NCBI RefSeq assembly: GCF_000090795.2 | Contig: NW_003546302.1 | Span: forward strand, 92,879 to 128,079 | Source: Amphimedon queenslandica | Lineage: Eukaryota > Porifera > Demospongiae > Haplosclerida > Niphatidae | Reading direction: 5' to 3' | DNA length: 35,201 nt | Shown here: positions 1 through 9,784 of the stretch, one piece after another | How positions within the stretch are numbered: position 1 is the stretch's first letter | Layout: each line of letters opens with the position of its first letter | Position numbers and translations under genes: made by a program | The notes under the pieces: generated by a model | The model's database searches: none | Told to the model about the DNA's origin: nothing | The model's input: only the letters and a program-made list of their open reading frames with translations

Positions 1-676
1 TAGCTCGTGGCAAAGAAGAGGAAGGGGATGGTGGCAGGGACAGCAAACTGTAAATAGCCAAATAGAAAGGCTATTAGATATAATAGAACTTATCATTCTC
101 AACAATAATAATCACTGAACAAATAATATTATTAACAACTATATACTGTATGTAACACTGATTTATTCACCAATTATATATCCGAGACTATATCTATAGC
201 TAAGTCAAGTTCACCACTGTAATTTAAGGCATGTGTGATGGCTTCACTAGTGGATCATGGGTCCCAACTATGAACTTCACTAGATTATAATTCCTTCTGT
301 TTGTAATATCTTCCTTAGCTTATAGCTTAAATTCCAGAGTTCCTGCTATTATGCATGGTGACAAAGCATAATATTTAATTATAATTTTACCTCTTGCATT
401 TCACAGCTATCATTAGTTGGTATTAGCTCCTTCTAGTGTGACTGATGTCAACTCTAATGCGTTATTTGGCTGCTAGAAAGTTGTCCTGATGCATCGTCAG
501 TTCAGACTTGCCATTTTGTTTTCTTTGACCACACCCAATTGACGTTGGCGCGTGGGCGGATGGTTGCTAAGATTGTTATTTCTCCAATACAACGTGTATA
601 GAAGAAATGTAAGTGTGGACATACAAATATATATATATATATACTAACATCGCACGTGGGTGAAAACAATCTTAGG
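1..676. other. AT-rich stretch without a recognised gene
   Basis: No reading frame in this stretch resembles a protein family I know. The sequence is AT-rich with short runs of simple sequence. It contains the (AT)n run near 627-644 and ends just before a GC-rich palindrome. No promoter or RNA gene can be supported. Confidence 0.5.
627..644. repeat. (AT)n microsatellite
   Basis: A nearly pure run of alternating A and T, about nine dinucleotide units long. It is ordinary simple-sequence DNA. Similar runs lie at 7821-7846 and around 29187-29200. Confidence 0.85.
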
Positions 677-707
677 AACGACCTGGGGGCTACGCCTCCA
701 GGTCGTT
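677..707. repeat. GC-rich near-perfect palindrome (hairpin)
   Basis: The left arm AACGACCTGGGGGC (677-690) pairs with the right arm GCCTCCAGGTCGTT (694-707) across a three-base TAC loop. Thirteen of fourteen pairs are Watson-Crick and the remaining one is a G-T wobble. The arms are far richer in GC than their surroundings. It could be a terminator-like end hairpin of a Helitron-type element, part of a dispersed palindromic repeat, or a structured RNA stem; the sequence does not decide between these. Confidence 0.8.
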
Positions 708-939
708 AAAAAGTTACTTCTGCACGAGGGAGCAATGGTACATGATTATGGGTCTGGTAAAGGTCTGGTAAAGGTCTGGAAAGGAAGTTTATCTGGATCC
801 TTGAAGCAATGTCATGATTACTTGCAATGATAAGTGTCATTCTGAGAGTGTTTTTAACAGCTAGATTATGATAATGAGGAAAGTACTGATAGTGATGATT
901 GGGGTGTCCATCCATGTACCTGTCCCAATTACCCACGTT

Positions 940-2245
940 AGAAATGGTATTGCCCGAATAAGGTAAGAAATACTAAGAGGGCAAATGATGGTTCTGTCAC
1001 TCCCTCAGGCACCTAGTGGACTCTTTCACGAGATAATAATACTAAAAGCACTCCTTTACTTAATGTTACTCCTTCAGGTACTGTGTAGACTCCACCACTA
1101 AAACCAATTCTACCTTTACCGAGGTGTTCTTCTCAATCGCTTCTTTCACAAGCTAAAGGGCAATGTACCCCAGCCATGATTGCTAGTCCTTTGAGTACTT
1201 TGGTAACGACACCGCTAAAACCACTATGACTAGCCTTAGCAAGAGGCTCTACCCCTCACATGTAAGGGGCCAAGGTACCCCTGCTCTTAATGCTACTCTT
1301 CGGGACACTTTGATGACTTCTCCACTTAAACCAATGCAACTGGTTGTACCAAAATTCTCTCTCCATTGAATAAACTACAAGTAAAAGGGCAAAGTACGCA
1401 GGCAGTTAATGTTTGTAAGTCAATGCTCACAGGTAGTCTCTGCTTCTGCATGTACTCCATCATCTAACAGGACAATGGAGCATTCTCTCTGTTATCTCAA
1501 ATATAAAAGAGCAATGTCTTTCTGCAATTGTGGGAGTAAATGTTTAATGCCGTTTTCCATCTGTTTCTGTTAAAAGATGCTCATCACCATTCATTATTTT
1601 AGCTCTGTAGTCAAGTGAGCCGTCGTATTAAGATAGTTTTCGAAATGGAAAAAAACCAAAGGTGCACAGAAAGTTGTCCATAAAATGTTGCCACCTCATT
1701 TGACAAATAAGAGGTGGGTTAAAGAGGTTGTGGCTATTATATCAAAGTTTTCGGCTATGAATATTGTTACAAGTAAAGATCCCATTGAAAGGATTCCTTG
1801 CAGTAAATCGCTCCTCAATTTGTGCTGAGATTGTGGGTGATGAAGCTTGTTTCTTAAGAACACTATCTAAAACCATTAGTGGTACTGAAGCAAATCATGA
1901 TACAGTTCGTGTGTCATTCATAAAGTTTATGCTTCACCCTAAAAAAGTTCTTGCTTTTAGTTCGCCACAGTGTTGTGTATGATATAGATGCACTACAATC
2001 AGTGACAAGTAAAATTCATACGTAGACTCTATTCAGAAACCGCATTATGAACTGAACATGAGGTATTTTCAGCTGCCACAATATTTTAAGTGAAAATTAA
2101 GGTTATCACTGAATATGTTGATCACCGTGTATGGCACACTTATGTCCCACAGTTCAGTAACCAAGCACATATGCAAGTCATGTTATACCTGTATCACATA
2201 AATGGCAATTATTATAATTTAGTGATACCTGTATGTAAATACATC
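940..2245 (+). pseudogene. Decayed OTU-type cysteine protease gene of a mobile element
   Basis: This is a plus-strand coding relic read in several frames. The first third holds degenerate tandem repeats (TPLKP and KGQ-TPA blocks). At about 1709 comes RWVKEVVAIISKFSAMNIV, then an OTU-like domain. Its Cys box reads EIVGDEACFLRTLSKTISG (1830-1886), matching the family pattern GDGxCFxRALS with the cysteine kept. The C-terminal part has VWHTYVPQFSNQA and HINGNYYNLVIPV (2195-2233); there the expected His of the catalytic H-Y-D/N block is Tyr. OTU domains remove ubiquitin, and many invertebrate transposons carry them. Stops and frameshifts, plus the missing His, say it is dead. The OTU call is by motif pattern; the N-terminal repeats are not assigned. 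Confidence 0.55.
1060..1410 (+). repeat. Degenerate coding tandem repeat, unit ~115 bp
   Basis: Three diverged units can be aligned by eye. One anchor is ccactaaaacca (near 1094), ccgctaaaacca (near 1211) and ccacttaaacca (near 1321). A second anchor, an A/G-rich block followed by a gtac box, lies near 1152, 1264 and 1383. Translated, the units give KGQCTPAM, RGQGTPAL and KGQSTQAV, and TPPLKP, TTPLKP and TSPLKP, so a roughly 38-residue protein repeat was once maintained. Confidence 0.6.
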
Positions 2246-2560
2246 CAATGTAGCTTTGGACTTGACGTGTTCTTGTTAGAGTTTCTTTCTTTCCCTTTCT
2301 TTGTTTTCCACTTTTCCTGCCCTCAAACAATTTTTTTGCTACTATCATTACTTGTAGCGAATTAGTCAGTCGGAGTTTCATTATACTTATTACTGTATGT
2401 CAATACTTGTAGTCTGTTGATCATGATGCAAGGACGCGATGAAAGTTTCTGTGCCTTAACCCTTTAAGTACTATATTTGTATTTTTACGTACAAGATTAA
2501 TATTTCTGCAATGACGAAATACGTATTTTTTACGTACGGCGATTACATAGCAAAAAGTGC

Positions 2561-2720
2561 TTATTGTTGCTGCTGTCTAAAGAGCTGTTAATTGTTAGTC
2601 TAATTGTTTCTTTGACTCCTAAGTGCTGATAAGATGGCTATTATTGTTGCTGCTGTCTAAAGAGCTGTTAATTGTTAGTCTAATTGTTTCTTTGACTCCT
2701 AAGTGCTGATAAGATGGCTA
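2561..2720. repeat. Exact 80-bp tandem duplication
   Basis: Positions 2561-2640 and 2641-2720 are identical by eye over all 80 bases. The unit ends in AAGATGGCTA, so it duplicates the presumed start codon of the piggyBac relic. The upstream copy of the ATG (2634) opens only an eight-codon frame before a stop. The lack of differences suggests the duplication is more recent than most of the decay here. Confidence 0.95.
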
Positions 2721-2983
2721 GATTATACAATGCTAAAGAGGCATTAGATCTAGTCATGGATGACGACCCTAATGGAGTTTTTTGTTTAGACTCCGAAGAC
2801 AATCTAGGATTTGAGGATGATGTTCATAAATGTTTAGATATTTCGAAACAGATGCAGAACCCGTTACTGAACGTGCGACTTCTTTTTTGCCAGCTGGTGA
2901 TATGGAATCATCATCACCATCTTCACCTGCAGCAACGTATAAATAAAATATAATTTGTAAATATAAAATATATTATTCTCTAG

Positions 2984-3226
2984 TACCGTATAACAAGAAA
3001 ATTTCGAGGGCATAAAATTTCGTGTTTTAGGAAAAAGCTCTTAATTCTTTAATTTTGAGGGAGTTAAATTCAACGTTTTTGCACGTGCACTTGCATTAAG
3101 TCATTGATTTTCAACAAGCTGCGCATGCGCAGTGAGCATTTCCATGGTATTAATTTTTGTGGTTAAGAAGTTACCCATGAAATACGCGAAATTAAATGCC
3201 CCACGGAATTTTCTAGCCATATGGTA
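2984..3226. mobile_element. MITE inserted in the piggyBac relic
   Basis: A 243-bp segment is flanked by TA and has imperfect terminal inverted repeats. The left end reads TACCGTATAACAAGAAAATT; the right end, reverse-complemented, begins TACCATATGGCTAGAAAATT, and similarity continues for about 45 bases. It carries no transposase frame. Its ends resemble the element at 5912-6120, so both belong to one family. TA target sites suggest a Tc1/mariner-type source enzyme, but this is inference. It separates two coding parts of the piggyBac transposase, so it landed after that element. Confidence 0.75.
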
Positions 3227-3685
3227 TTACTGCCTACAAATGGACTGATCTTTTGGAACCAGTCTATGTTGATGAATTCACAGAACCTGTTTGTCCAGCT
3301 AAATAGGATAGAATAAGCTCAGATGATATGAATGCATCCTTCGCTATCATAATTTTCATGGGCTAGACGAGATTACCAGCTCTGAGCGACTACTGGCGTA
3401 GAGATCCTCTCTTCCATTGTAGCATGATTGCCAACTGCATGACCAGAGACCACTTTGGCAAAATTCACAGATCCCTACACTTTGTAGACAATGCTACTAT
3501 TACCACATTATCAAGTGACCGTTTATATGAGCTCCGCCCATTCCCCACAATGATAGAAGAGACATTAGAGTCTTTATACCATCCTCACTGTCAATGCGCC
3601 ATAGATGAGGCTATGGTCCCATGCAAAGGCCGCTCCTCTCTCAAGCAATGCATGCATCACAAGCAGATGCATGTCTCAGCATTGC

Positions 3686-5409
3686 AACTCATGCCTTTGA
3701 TCTAGCAGAGGGAGCTGTCCTTCAACAATTTGTCCATGGATCTTGGCAGCCTCTCGCGCAGTTTTCGAGGACACTATTGTATACTGAAAGATGACACAGT
3801 TTGCGACAGAGTTACCCAGAATCTACTTAGCAATCAAACACTTCCGTCACTCAGTAGAGGGTCGTACATTTCGTATAATAACTGACCACAAACCTTTGAC
3901 CTTTCTACCATCTTTCAGTTGAGACAGACACTCTCCAAGACAAATTCATCATTAATTTTAGACTTAATTTACCACTGACATACTACAAGTCACAGGCTCT
4001 GCCAATCCAGTGGCTGATGATTTATCGCGTACCAACATTCACAACCTTACAACAAATTCTCCTGCAACTATTGACTTACATTAGTTGGCTCAGGCTCAAT
4101 TATTCTACGACGAGATTAAAGAATTAATGAACAATCCGTCTCAACGCACATTAACACTTCAATCAACGCTTTCTCTTTGTAATAATATGATTTGTCATGT
4201 ATCCACAGGTATTCCAGGTTCTTTGGTATAAAAACCATTATGTCGCATTGTTTTCACAGCCCATCATTCCTTCTCCCATCCTAAAATCAGAACAATACAG
4301 TGTCTCATTGTATCTCAAATCGTCTGGCCTAACATCAATGTTGATGTTTGCCAATAGACACGACAGTGTTTGCATTGCCAACAATCATAAATAGAAAGGC
4401 ACACAATAACACCTTTGTCTTCATTTAGTACAACTAAATGACAATTCCAGAACGTCCATTTGGACTTGGTTGGTGCACTTTCTCCTTTAGAAGGTCACAC
4501 CTATCTCCTCACTATTGTCAATCGCTTCACATAGAAGCCTGAAGTAATTCCTCTCACCGATAGTACAGCTAAAACGGTAGCCAATGCTTTCCTTTCTTGG
4601 GTATCCCATTTTGGAGCTCCAACTACTATTACCGGTGATCAGGGTTGACAATTCGAGTCTCACCTATGCTCCAATGTAATGAAGCTGTTTGGTTGTCATA
4701 GAATTTGAACAATTGCTTATCATTCGATAGCTAATGGCATGTTTGAACATTATCATAGACAATTGAAAGCCGCTATTAAAACTCTTTCATCATCCACTCA
4801 CTGGACAGCAGGTCACCCTATTATTCTAATGGGCATTCGACTGCTATCAAAGAGGATATTGGGTACAGGTCTGCTGAACTTGTTTATGATTTTGCAATAC
4901 AAATTCGTGGTTAATTTTTCTCTTCATCTCTCTCTAACACTCAATTTCATGACAACTTTTGTTGAACAGCTTAGAGCTCACTTGCTATCTTTAAGAGCTA
5001 CTCCTCCCCGTCCTCGAAATCGAAACACATACATCAGTGATGTACTTTCTACATGTACTCACATCTTTCTTCAACGTGATGCTGTCAGTACTTCTTTGCA
5101 AAATTCATATAATGGACTACACCGTATTATTAAAGTTAGTGACAAACAATTCACTCTAAATGTCAACAAAAACTTCAGGTTATCTCTCTAAATTGGTTGA
5201 AACCTGCCAACGTGGAACACTCTCCTTCACTACCATCATCTGATACTCCCTGAAACTCAACTCCTCCATCTACTTACAATGACAATAATCTCAATACTCC
5301 TAATCCTACTCCTATTAACACTTCTCCTATCACTCCACAATCTAAAAAATGGACCACTCACTCTGGTCATCACATTCAATGGCCTGATCGTCTTCATTTC
5401 TTCTTTTAA
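3686..5409 (+). pseudogene. Ty3/Gypsy retrotransposon pol relic, RNase H to integrase
   Basis: The frame enters in the middle of pol. RNase H-like text reads THAFDLAEGAVLQQF and GSWQPLAQFSRTL, then LAIKHFRHSVEGRTF and the hallmark TDHKPLTF (about 3883-3906). It is followed by GSANPVADDLSR, a conserved end of the RNase H region. The integrase part is broken by frameshifts but shows the DLVG and GDQG neighbourhoods. It also shows IANGMFEHYHRQLKAAIKTL (from about 4730), the E-containing part of the DDE core, then VEQLRAHLLSLRATPPRPRN and the C-terminal tail WPDRLHF ending at a stop at 5407-5409. The order RNase H then integrase fits Ty3/Gypsy. Gag, protease, most of reverse transcriptase and the 5' LTR are absent, and many stops make it inactive. 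Confidence 0.85.
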
Positions 5410-5911
5410 TTTTCATTCATAGTTCATTCACTGGAAGGGGAATAACGTAGAGTTAATTGACTTCAATAATCATTTACAACTAATAACTTAACTTTAATTT
5501 AATAACCACATGCACTACTGTTTAAGGAAGAACCAAATGTAATTCAGTCTTAGTCCTTGTCCGTTAGTCTCGAGTCTAAATTTTTGAACACTCATCTTCA
5601 AATTCTCAACACTCGACTTCCTTTTGATCTCCTATCTGACTCTCATTGAATTCTCTCAAATATCTCAATCAATAAGTTAATATACACAAACATATACAAC
5701 TCACGAACATAATGGGCTTATCAATTTCATCATTATTAATATTAATTGTCTCTTTCACTCTAATTTGTGTTAACACATACATTTAGAGTTAAGTTTTGTA
5801 AATTAATTTCTGATTATTGACAACTCAACATTTTTTTTAGGTACTGGTGCATGATGTTATGTACATGTAACCTTCAGCAATAAAGGAACACTTCTTATCT
5901 GCCCATTTTGG
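5410..5911 (+). other. Polypurine tract and possible 3' LTR of the Gypsy relic
   Basis: About 20 bases after the pol stop lies a purine run, GGAAGGGGAA (5433-5442), in the place expected for the plus-strand primer. The next ~440 bases have no coding frame and contain AATAAA near 5879, which fits an LTR carrying a poly(A) signal. No second LTR copy exists in the window, so its borders cannot be fixed. The call rests on position rather than on sequence identity. Confidence 0.4.
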
Positions 5912-6120
5912 TACCATATACCTCGAAATTTTTGTGGGTTGATGTTTTTGTGGTTCGCTCCTAGTGGGTGAATTTATGATTTAATTTTCGTGGCTGACAG
6001 TTTACATAGCCTGTAGGGGATGACACTTCAATGATTTTGTTGGTTAAAATTTTATAGGCAGCCCCATAACAAAGGAAACCACAAAATTTACATTCCTTTA
6101 AAATTTCAAGCTATATGGTA
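5912..6120. mobile_element. MITE, second copy of the 2984-3226 family
   Basis: This 209-bp element lies between TA dinucleotides. The left end TACCATATACCTCGAAATTT is mirrored by the right end, whose reverse complement begins TACCATATAGCTTGAAATTT; imperfect similarity runs about 45 bases inward. There is no coding frame. Compared with the copy in the piggyBac relic, the ends are alike and the centres differ, as expected of old non-autonomous copies of one family. Confidence 0.75.
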
Positions 6121-6937
6121 TATTGTCTATAATTTGTATTTGTGATTTGCTGATATCTAACTAATAATTGTGAATTGTTATTAAATAGGCGGTAGCCTAT
6201 ATGTAGGATTCAGGTTGATTTTTCAAGATGGCGGCCGTTTTTATGATTTTCAAACACTTATAACTCTTTTATCTTACGTTGTACAGCCTTATAAATGGCT
6301 TAGATAAGCTCTCCTTCACTGAGCGATTCTCCTGGTACCCTTAAAGTGAACTGCAATGTAGCAGGAGCATTTCTGGAAAACAGGCCCAAATTCAAGTTTT
6401 CTTCAAAATTCTTCTGACTTTTTCTTCTTCTTTAATCTTCTTCTATGCACCAGATAATCGTTTAATCCAGAGAACTGCTCAAGTTGCCTTTTACATCACT
6501 CCTCTGGGCTTGGGTCAAGGACCACAAAGGTAGTTTCAAAAAGAAGCGAGGACAGAGACCAAAATGGAAGACAAAATCCAGCTGCAGCCATGGCGTGGGT
6601 TTGTGGTTTGACGCCATTTTAATTTATGCGCACATGATTAGCATGAATATAATTAACCTATAGGCCTAACCACAGAAGCATTTATTTTTTATGGAGTGGT
6701 GTAGGATTTCTTACCACACCAGTTTGCAAGTACCCTCTTTTTTCCTTACTTTTTTCCCCACTCAATCCCACTATTTTACATATTTAATGTTTTTTATTTA
6801 CTTTAAATATTGAATTAGCTATAAGGGGTGTTATTTGTGCATGCTCAGATTGTGGAACTTGTGCTATCTTATGGTGGACTGTGTTACTCTTACTGACTGA
6901 TCTTGAAACTGAAACTGTTTAATCTGATTTTGAGTTA
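6121..6937. other. Stretch without a recognised gene
   Basis: No protein family is recognisable. The segment includes a slightly GC-richer block (about 6220-6610) with AAGATGGCGGCC, often seen in repeats, and a CT-rich run. It may be an old dispersed repeat, but no clear terminal repeats or target duplications were found. Confidence 0.4.
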
Positions 6938-7740
6938 ATCTTGGTGTTCTTTATAAATCTGATTTGTCTTGGTCAGATCACATGAAGAAAATTGTGTCAA
7001 AGGTTTATCAAACTGTTAGTCTCCTACGTAGAGCTTTTCCAGCTTCTACTTCTACCAGGACTAAAAAGTTACTGTTTCTTGGTTTAGCTTTCCCTAAACT
7101 CACCTATTGCAGCCTTTTCTGGAGACCTAGTCTAATTAATGACATCAAGATTCTCGTAGGAGTCCAAGAAGGAAAAAAAGTTATACTCCATGACTATTCA
7201 TCATCTGACCATAGATGTAGATTGATTTCATTGAATCTACTGCCTTTGATGTACAGATTAGAGTTAAATGACATCATGATCTTTCTCTCCTCACTTAAGA
7301 ACCCCTCCTCCCATTTCAACATCTTGGATTACTTCTCATTCTGTAACCACTCAATCTCTACCCGCTCTTCAGTGCAGTCTTAGCTGCAGCACTCTCTTCC
7401 TCTTCTCTACTACACGACTCATTTTTTCACCGTTTACCTCGTTTATGGAATGCATTACCTGAAGTTGATCTCAATCAGTCACTCTTCTCAATTAAAAAAA
7501 TGTTAATTGTGCATATGACAAATCACTTTATTAAGTTTTTTAATTGTAATATTTGTGTACATTTCATTAACTGTGTCCATGTTCTACTTGATCTTTGTCA
7601 CCTACTCTCCAACTTAAAACTTTCTCTTGATTTTTCTTTTTTTTTATATATACTTTCTTTTCCTTTCTGGATGCAGTTACAAGTTAACTGTATCCCTTCA
7701 GATGTATTTCTGTTTCTGTTCCTCTTGTCTTGATAATAGT
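6938..7740 (+). pseudogene. 3' end of a non-LTR (CR1/Jockey-like) LINE
   Basis: The reading frame gives the C-terminal region typical of reverse transcriptases of this class. It starts NLGVLYKSDLSWSDHMKKI, then VSLLRRAFPASTSTRTKKLL, FPKLTYCSLFWRP, ICHN-free linker text, and LISLNLLPLMYRLELNDIM (about 7231-7287). After a frameshift it reads HRLPRLWNALPEVDLNQS (about 7429-7482), the conserved RLWNALP block. The tail HFIKFFNCN...CVHF matches the short Cys/His-containing end of such proteins. The catalytic palm with FADD is not present, so this is a 5'-truncated copy, the usual outcome of LINE insertion. No poly(A) tail or target duplication was identified. Confidence 0.8.
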
Positions 7741-7820
7741 AATCAAGTGACTGATAGTAATTATTACTACTGAAAATTGATTTTAACACCACGTTGATTT
7801 TCTCGTACTGTATAGACATA

Positions 7821-7821
7821 A

Positions 7822-7846
<25 letters not shown>
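7821..7846. repeat. (AT)n microsatellite
   Basis: A 26-base run of alternating A and T follows the LINE fragment. It may mark the A/T-rich tail of the retrotransposon or be unrelated simple sequence. Confidence 0.85.
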
Positions 7847-7852
<6 letters not shown>

Positions 7853-7884
7853 AATATAGTATTTATAGCTGTAATAATGCATGA

Positions 7885-8830
7885 CTTAAAGGGAAAGCAT
7901 CTGCTAAGGAGCTTCGAACATTGATGAAAGTGAAACAGGCTAGGGCTCAAGCAAAGTGTAGTGTTGATGAAAGGCATGATATCACTGCAGAGGCTGTATT
8001 AGGTTCCAGTGCAAGTGTAGAGTGCAGTTGTGGTGTCCTTAATGAAGGGTAGCTTGATGTTCCGACAGAGCAGGAAGTTATTTCTGACTCTGTCATCATA
8101 ACCCAGATTTATGTGATGTCACAGATTATGTAGTATCTTCTGCTGCTGATGACGCTGACCGTTTTGTTCTTTCTGATCCCCCAGAATGTAATAATTGGTG
8201 TCTGTGGGATCACAACCCACCAGAGTTGTGTGACAACACACACTTTGAAGTTGCTACCACTCATAAAGGTGACACAACTGTCAGACATAGACAGTTAATG
8301 AAGAAAAAAGAGGTCAAAGGAAAATTACCATGAAAATCATAATGAAAGCCTAACAAAATCAAAAAATATTGGACCCAAAATAAAGAGGAAGTATCAGATT
8401 ATTTGAAAAAGTTTCATTCTTTTCATCGTAGAGATTAATGGCATTTAAAGATAATTATATTGCTGATTGGTAAGAAAGATTATATGCATTTAAAGATAAT
8501 TTGAGTCACAATCTGAAGAGAAATTACAGGCATTTAAAGATTGTTATATTGCTAATCAGGAAGAGATTAGATGCATTAAAGATAATTATTACCTAATTGG
8601 GAAGAGAGATTAGAAGAATTGAAAGATAATTATATTGCTAATTGGGAAGAGAGATTAGAAGGTTTCAAAGGCAATTATGCTGCTAATTTAGAACAAAGAA
8701 AGAAAACCATGCATGAGAATTATGGCTCTCACTGTCAGCAAATAAGAGATTAAGCCAGAGAGCATTATGCTGCTGTGGCTAACACAAAAAATGCCAAGGT
8801 AGGACAAAATATAGAATGAAGTGTAACTTA
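7885..8830 (+). pseudogene. Unrecognised decayed gene with 15-residue repeats
   Basis: Plus-strand segments look once-coding although no long frame survives. The first reads KELRTLMKVKQARAQAKCSV and runs to about 8050. After a frameshift a 69-codon stretch (8127-8333) reads DYVVSSAADDADRFVL and NNWCLWDHNPPELCDNTHFE, ending in a stop. Then comes a block of about six 43-45-bp units whose best copies translate as KDNYIANWEERLE. Similar arrays of short charged repeats precede domains in many transposon-borne invertebrate proteins, but I cannot assign this one to a family. Acidic and WCLW features suggest a nuclear protein; that is inference only. Confidence 0.4.
8441..8705 (+). repeat. Degenerate 43-45-bp coding minisatellite, about six units
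   Basis: Units start with a (g)catttaaagataattat-like core at about 8441, 8486, 8530, 8573, 8616 and 8661, so the period is 45, 44, 43, 43 and 45 bases. The 45-base period corresponds to 15 residues, with consensus FKDNYIANWEERLEA. The shorter units break the frame, which shows that coding constraint was lost. Confidence 0.75.
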
Positions 8831-9259
8831 AATCTGCCCAAAAGAAGTGTATCAGCGAAGAAGGGATCCAAAATTATAGCAAAAATATTGCAAAAAAGAC
8901 AATAGAACAATGAATATCATAAGAAAATTTTTGTAAAATTAAGACAATATAGAAGAGCTGGATAAAACTATCTGAACCAAAAATTGATGTAACAAACAAA
9001 TACACAGCAATAATGACATAAAACCAGCAATTTAAAGTTGCTGTTAATATTGGCAATTATGCTGTCATTATCACATAATAGTTTAATTATAATAAAGTAA
9101 TGGCCACACGAGTGCATAATAGGCAATATACAGAAAAAAACACACCATGGCTGTGCAAAAAAGGTGTGGCCAAAAAATGGCGCTTTTTGCGTGCTATTAC
9201 AACCCTCCTTCCTCATTTTTAGATCTGCCACTGATTGCAGTGGGATTTCATGCTTTCTT
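8831..9259. other. Stretch without a gene; short inverted repeat at 9101-9172
   Basis: No coding relic is recognised. A perfect nine-base inverted repeat, TGGCCACAC (9101-9109) and GTGTGGCCA (9164-9172), encloses 54 bases. It may be part of a small dispersed repeat; without more copies it cannot be called an element. Confidence 0.35.
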
Positions 9260-9780
9260 CTATGTGAGACTGTGATAGATCATTTCATCAGAAAACAATT
9301 TTAATAAAGCAATCAGTACATCACAATTAGCTGTTCTTTTCTCTTGAAGATATGCTTCATAGTCTGACAAATGACTCCAGTGAATTATATACTTAATATC
9401 AGGAACATCCACCCCCACACCTGAGGCCACATTTGTAAATACAATCTTTAGTCCACGATTTTTAAATGCAAAAGAGTTCTTATTAGTTTTGTTTTGCTAC
9501 TCATAAACATGTCAAGCAACCTAAACTTTTCTATATGACGCATTCTGATTGGCTCAGTTTTTGCTACTCCTAAACGCATTTTAAAGAATTGATAAAGCTG
9601 CTTACAGTCACAGTATGTTTGACAAAGGACTGAAGTTTTCTTCATTGCAGTTTCTTCGCTTGTGAATTTCACATGGCTAAAAATTACATCGATTTCATCA
9701 TTCTTCCATTCCACGCAGTGAAACATATTAGGTATTGTTTGATTTCTAATGACAAGTTCTGGCTTAGGCATTCCTAAAAT
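9260..9780 (-). pseudogene. RecQ-like DNA helicase fragment
   Basis: Minus-strand reading gives IRNQTIPNMFHCVEWKNDE, TSVLCQTYCDCKQLYQFF, then after one frameshift IVFTNVASGVGVDVPDIKYI, IHWSHLSDYEAYLQEKR and a stop at 9260-9262. This is the pattern of the second RecA-like lobe of RecQ helicases. It shows the boundary text before motif IV, the FATxAxGMGVD block of motif V, and the IHxxxPxxxExYxQExGR block of motif VI. Motif VI is degraded: the expected GRAGRDG is replaced by RTANCD, so the arginine finger region is lost. The first lobe with Walker A and DEAH box is absent. RecQ-like genes are often multiplied in sponge and cnidarian genomes, perhaps by mobile elements. Confidence 0.6.
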
Positions 9781-9784
9781 TAAA

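Larger units (their letters stand above)
2456..3686 (+). pseudogene. piggyBac transposase relic with left terminus
   Basis: The element begins at TTAA (2456-2459) followed by CCCTTTAAG, the expected piggyBac target site and terminal pattern, with subterminal ttacgtac repeats. A possible start codon at 2714 opens MARLYNAKEALDLVMDDD. After an inserted MITE the reading resumes with WTDLLEPVYVDEFTEPVCP (from about 3237). It continues with LPALSDYWRRDPLF, MTRDHFGKIHRSLHFVDN and AIDEAMVPCKGRSSLKQ (about 3598-3650), which matches the conserved piggyBac DDE core around the first catalytic Asp. Stops lie at about 3303 and 3363. The sequence then changes abruptly to Gypsy pol near 3686, so the rest of the DDE domain and the right end are missing. 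The protein family cuts and pastes DNA at TTAA sites; this copy cannot. Confidence 0.85.

Noticed and set aside
706-936. 76-codon minus-strand frame next to the hairpin
   Set aside because: No motif is visible. The plus strand downstream carries the OTU relic, and composition is unremarkable.
5433-5911. A complete LTR pair for the Gypsy relic
   Set aside because: Only the 3' side could contain an LTR. No matching 5' copy exists upstream of 3686, so an LTR pair cannot be claimed.
8441-8705. Possible CRISPR-like array
   Set aside because: Units abut without unique spacers and translate to a protein repeat; this is a coding minisatellite in eukaryotic DNA.
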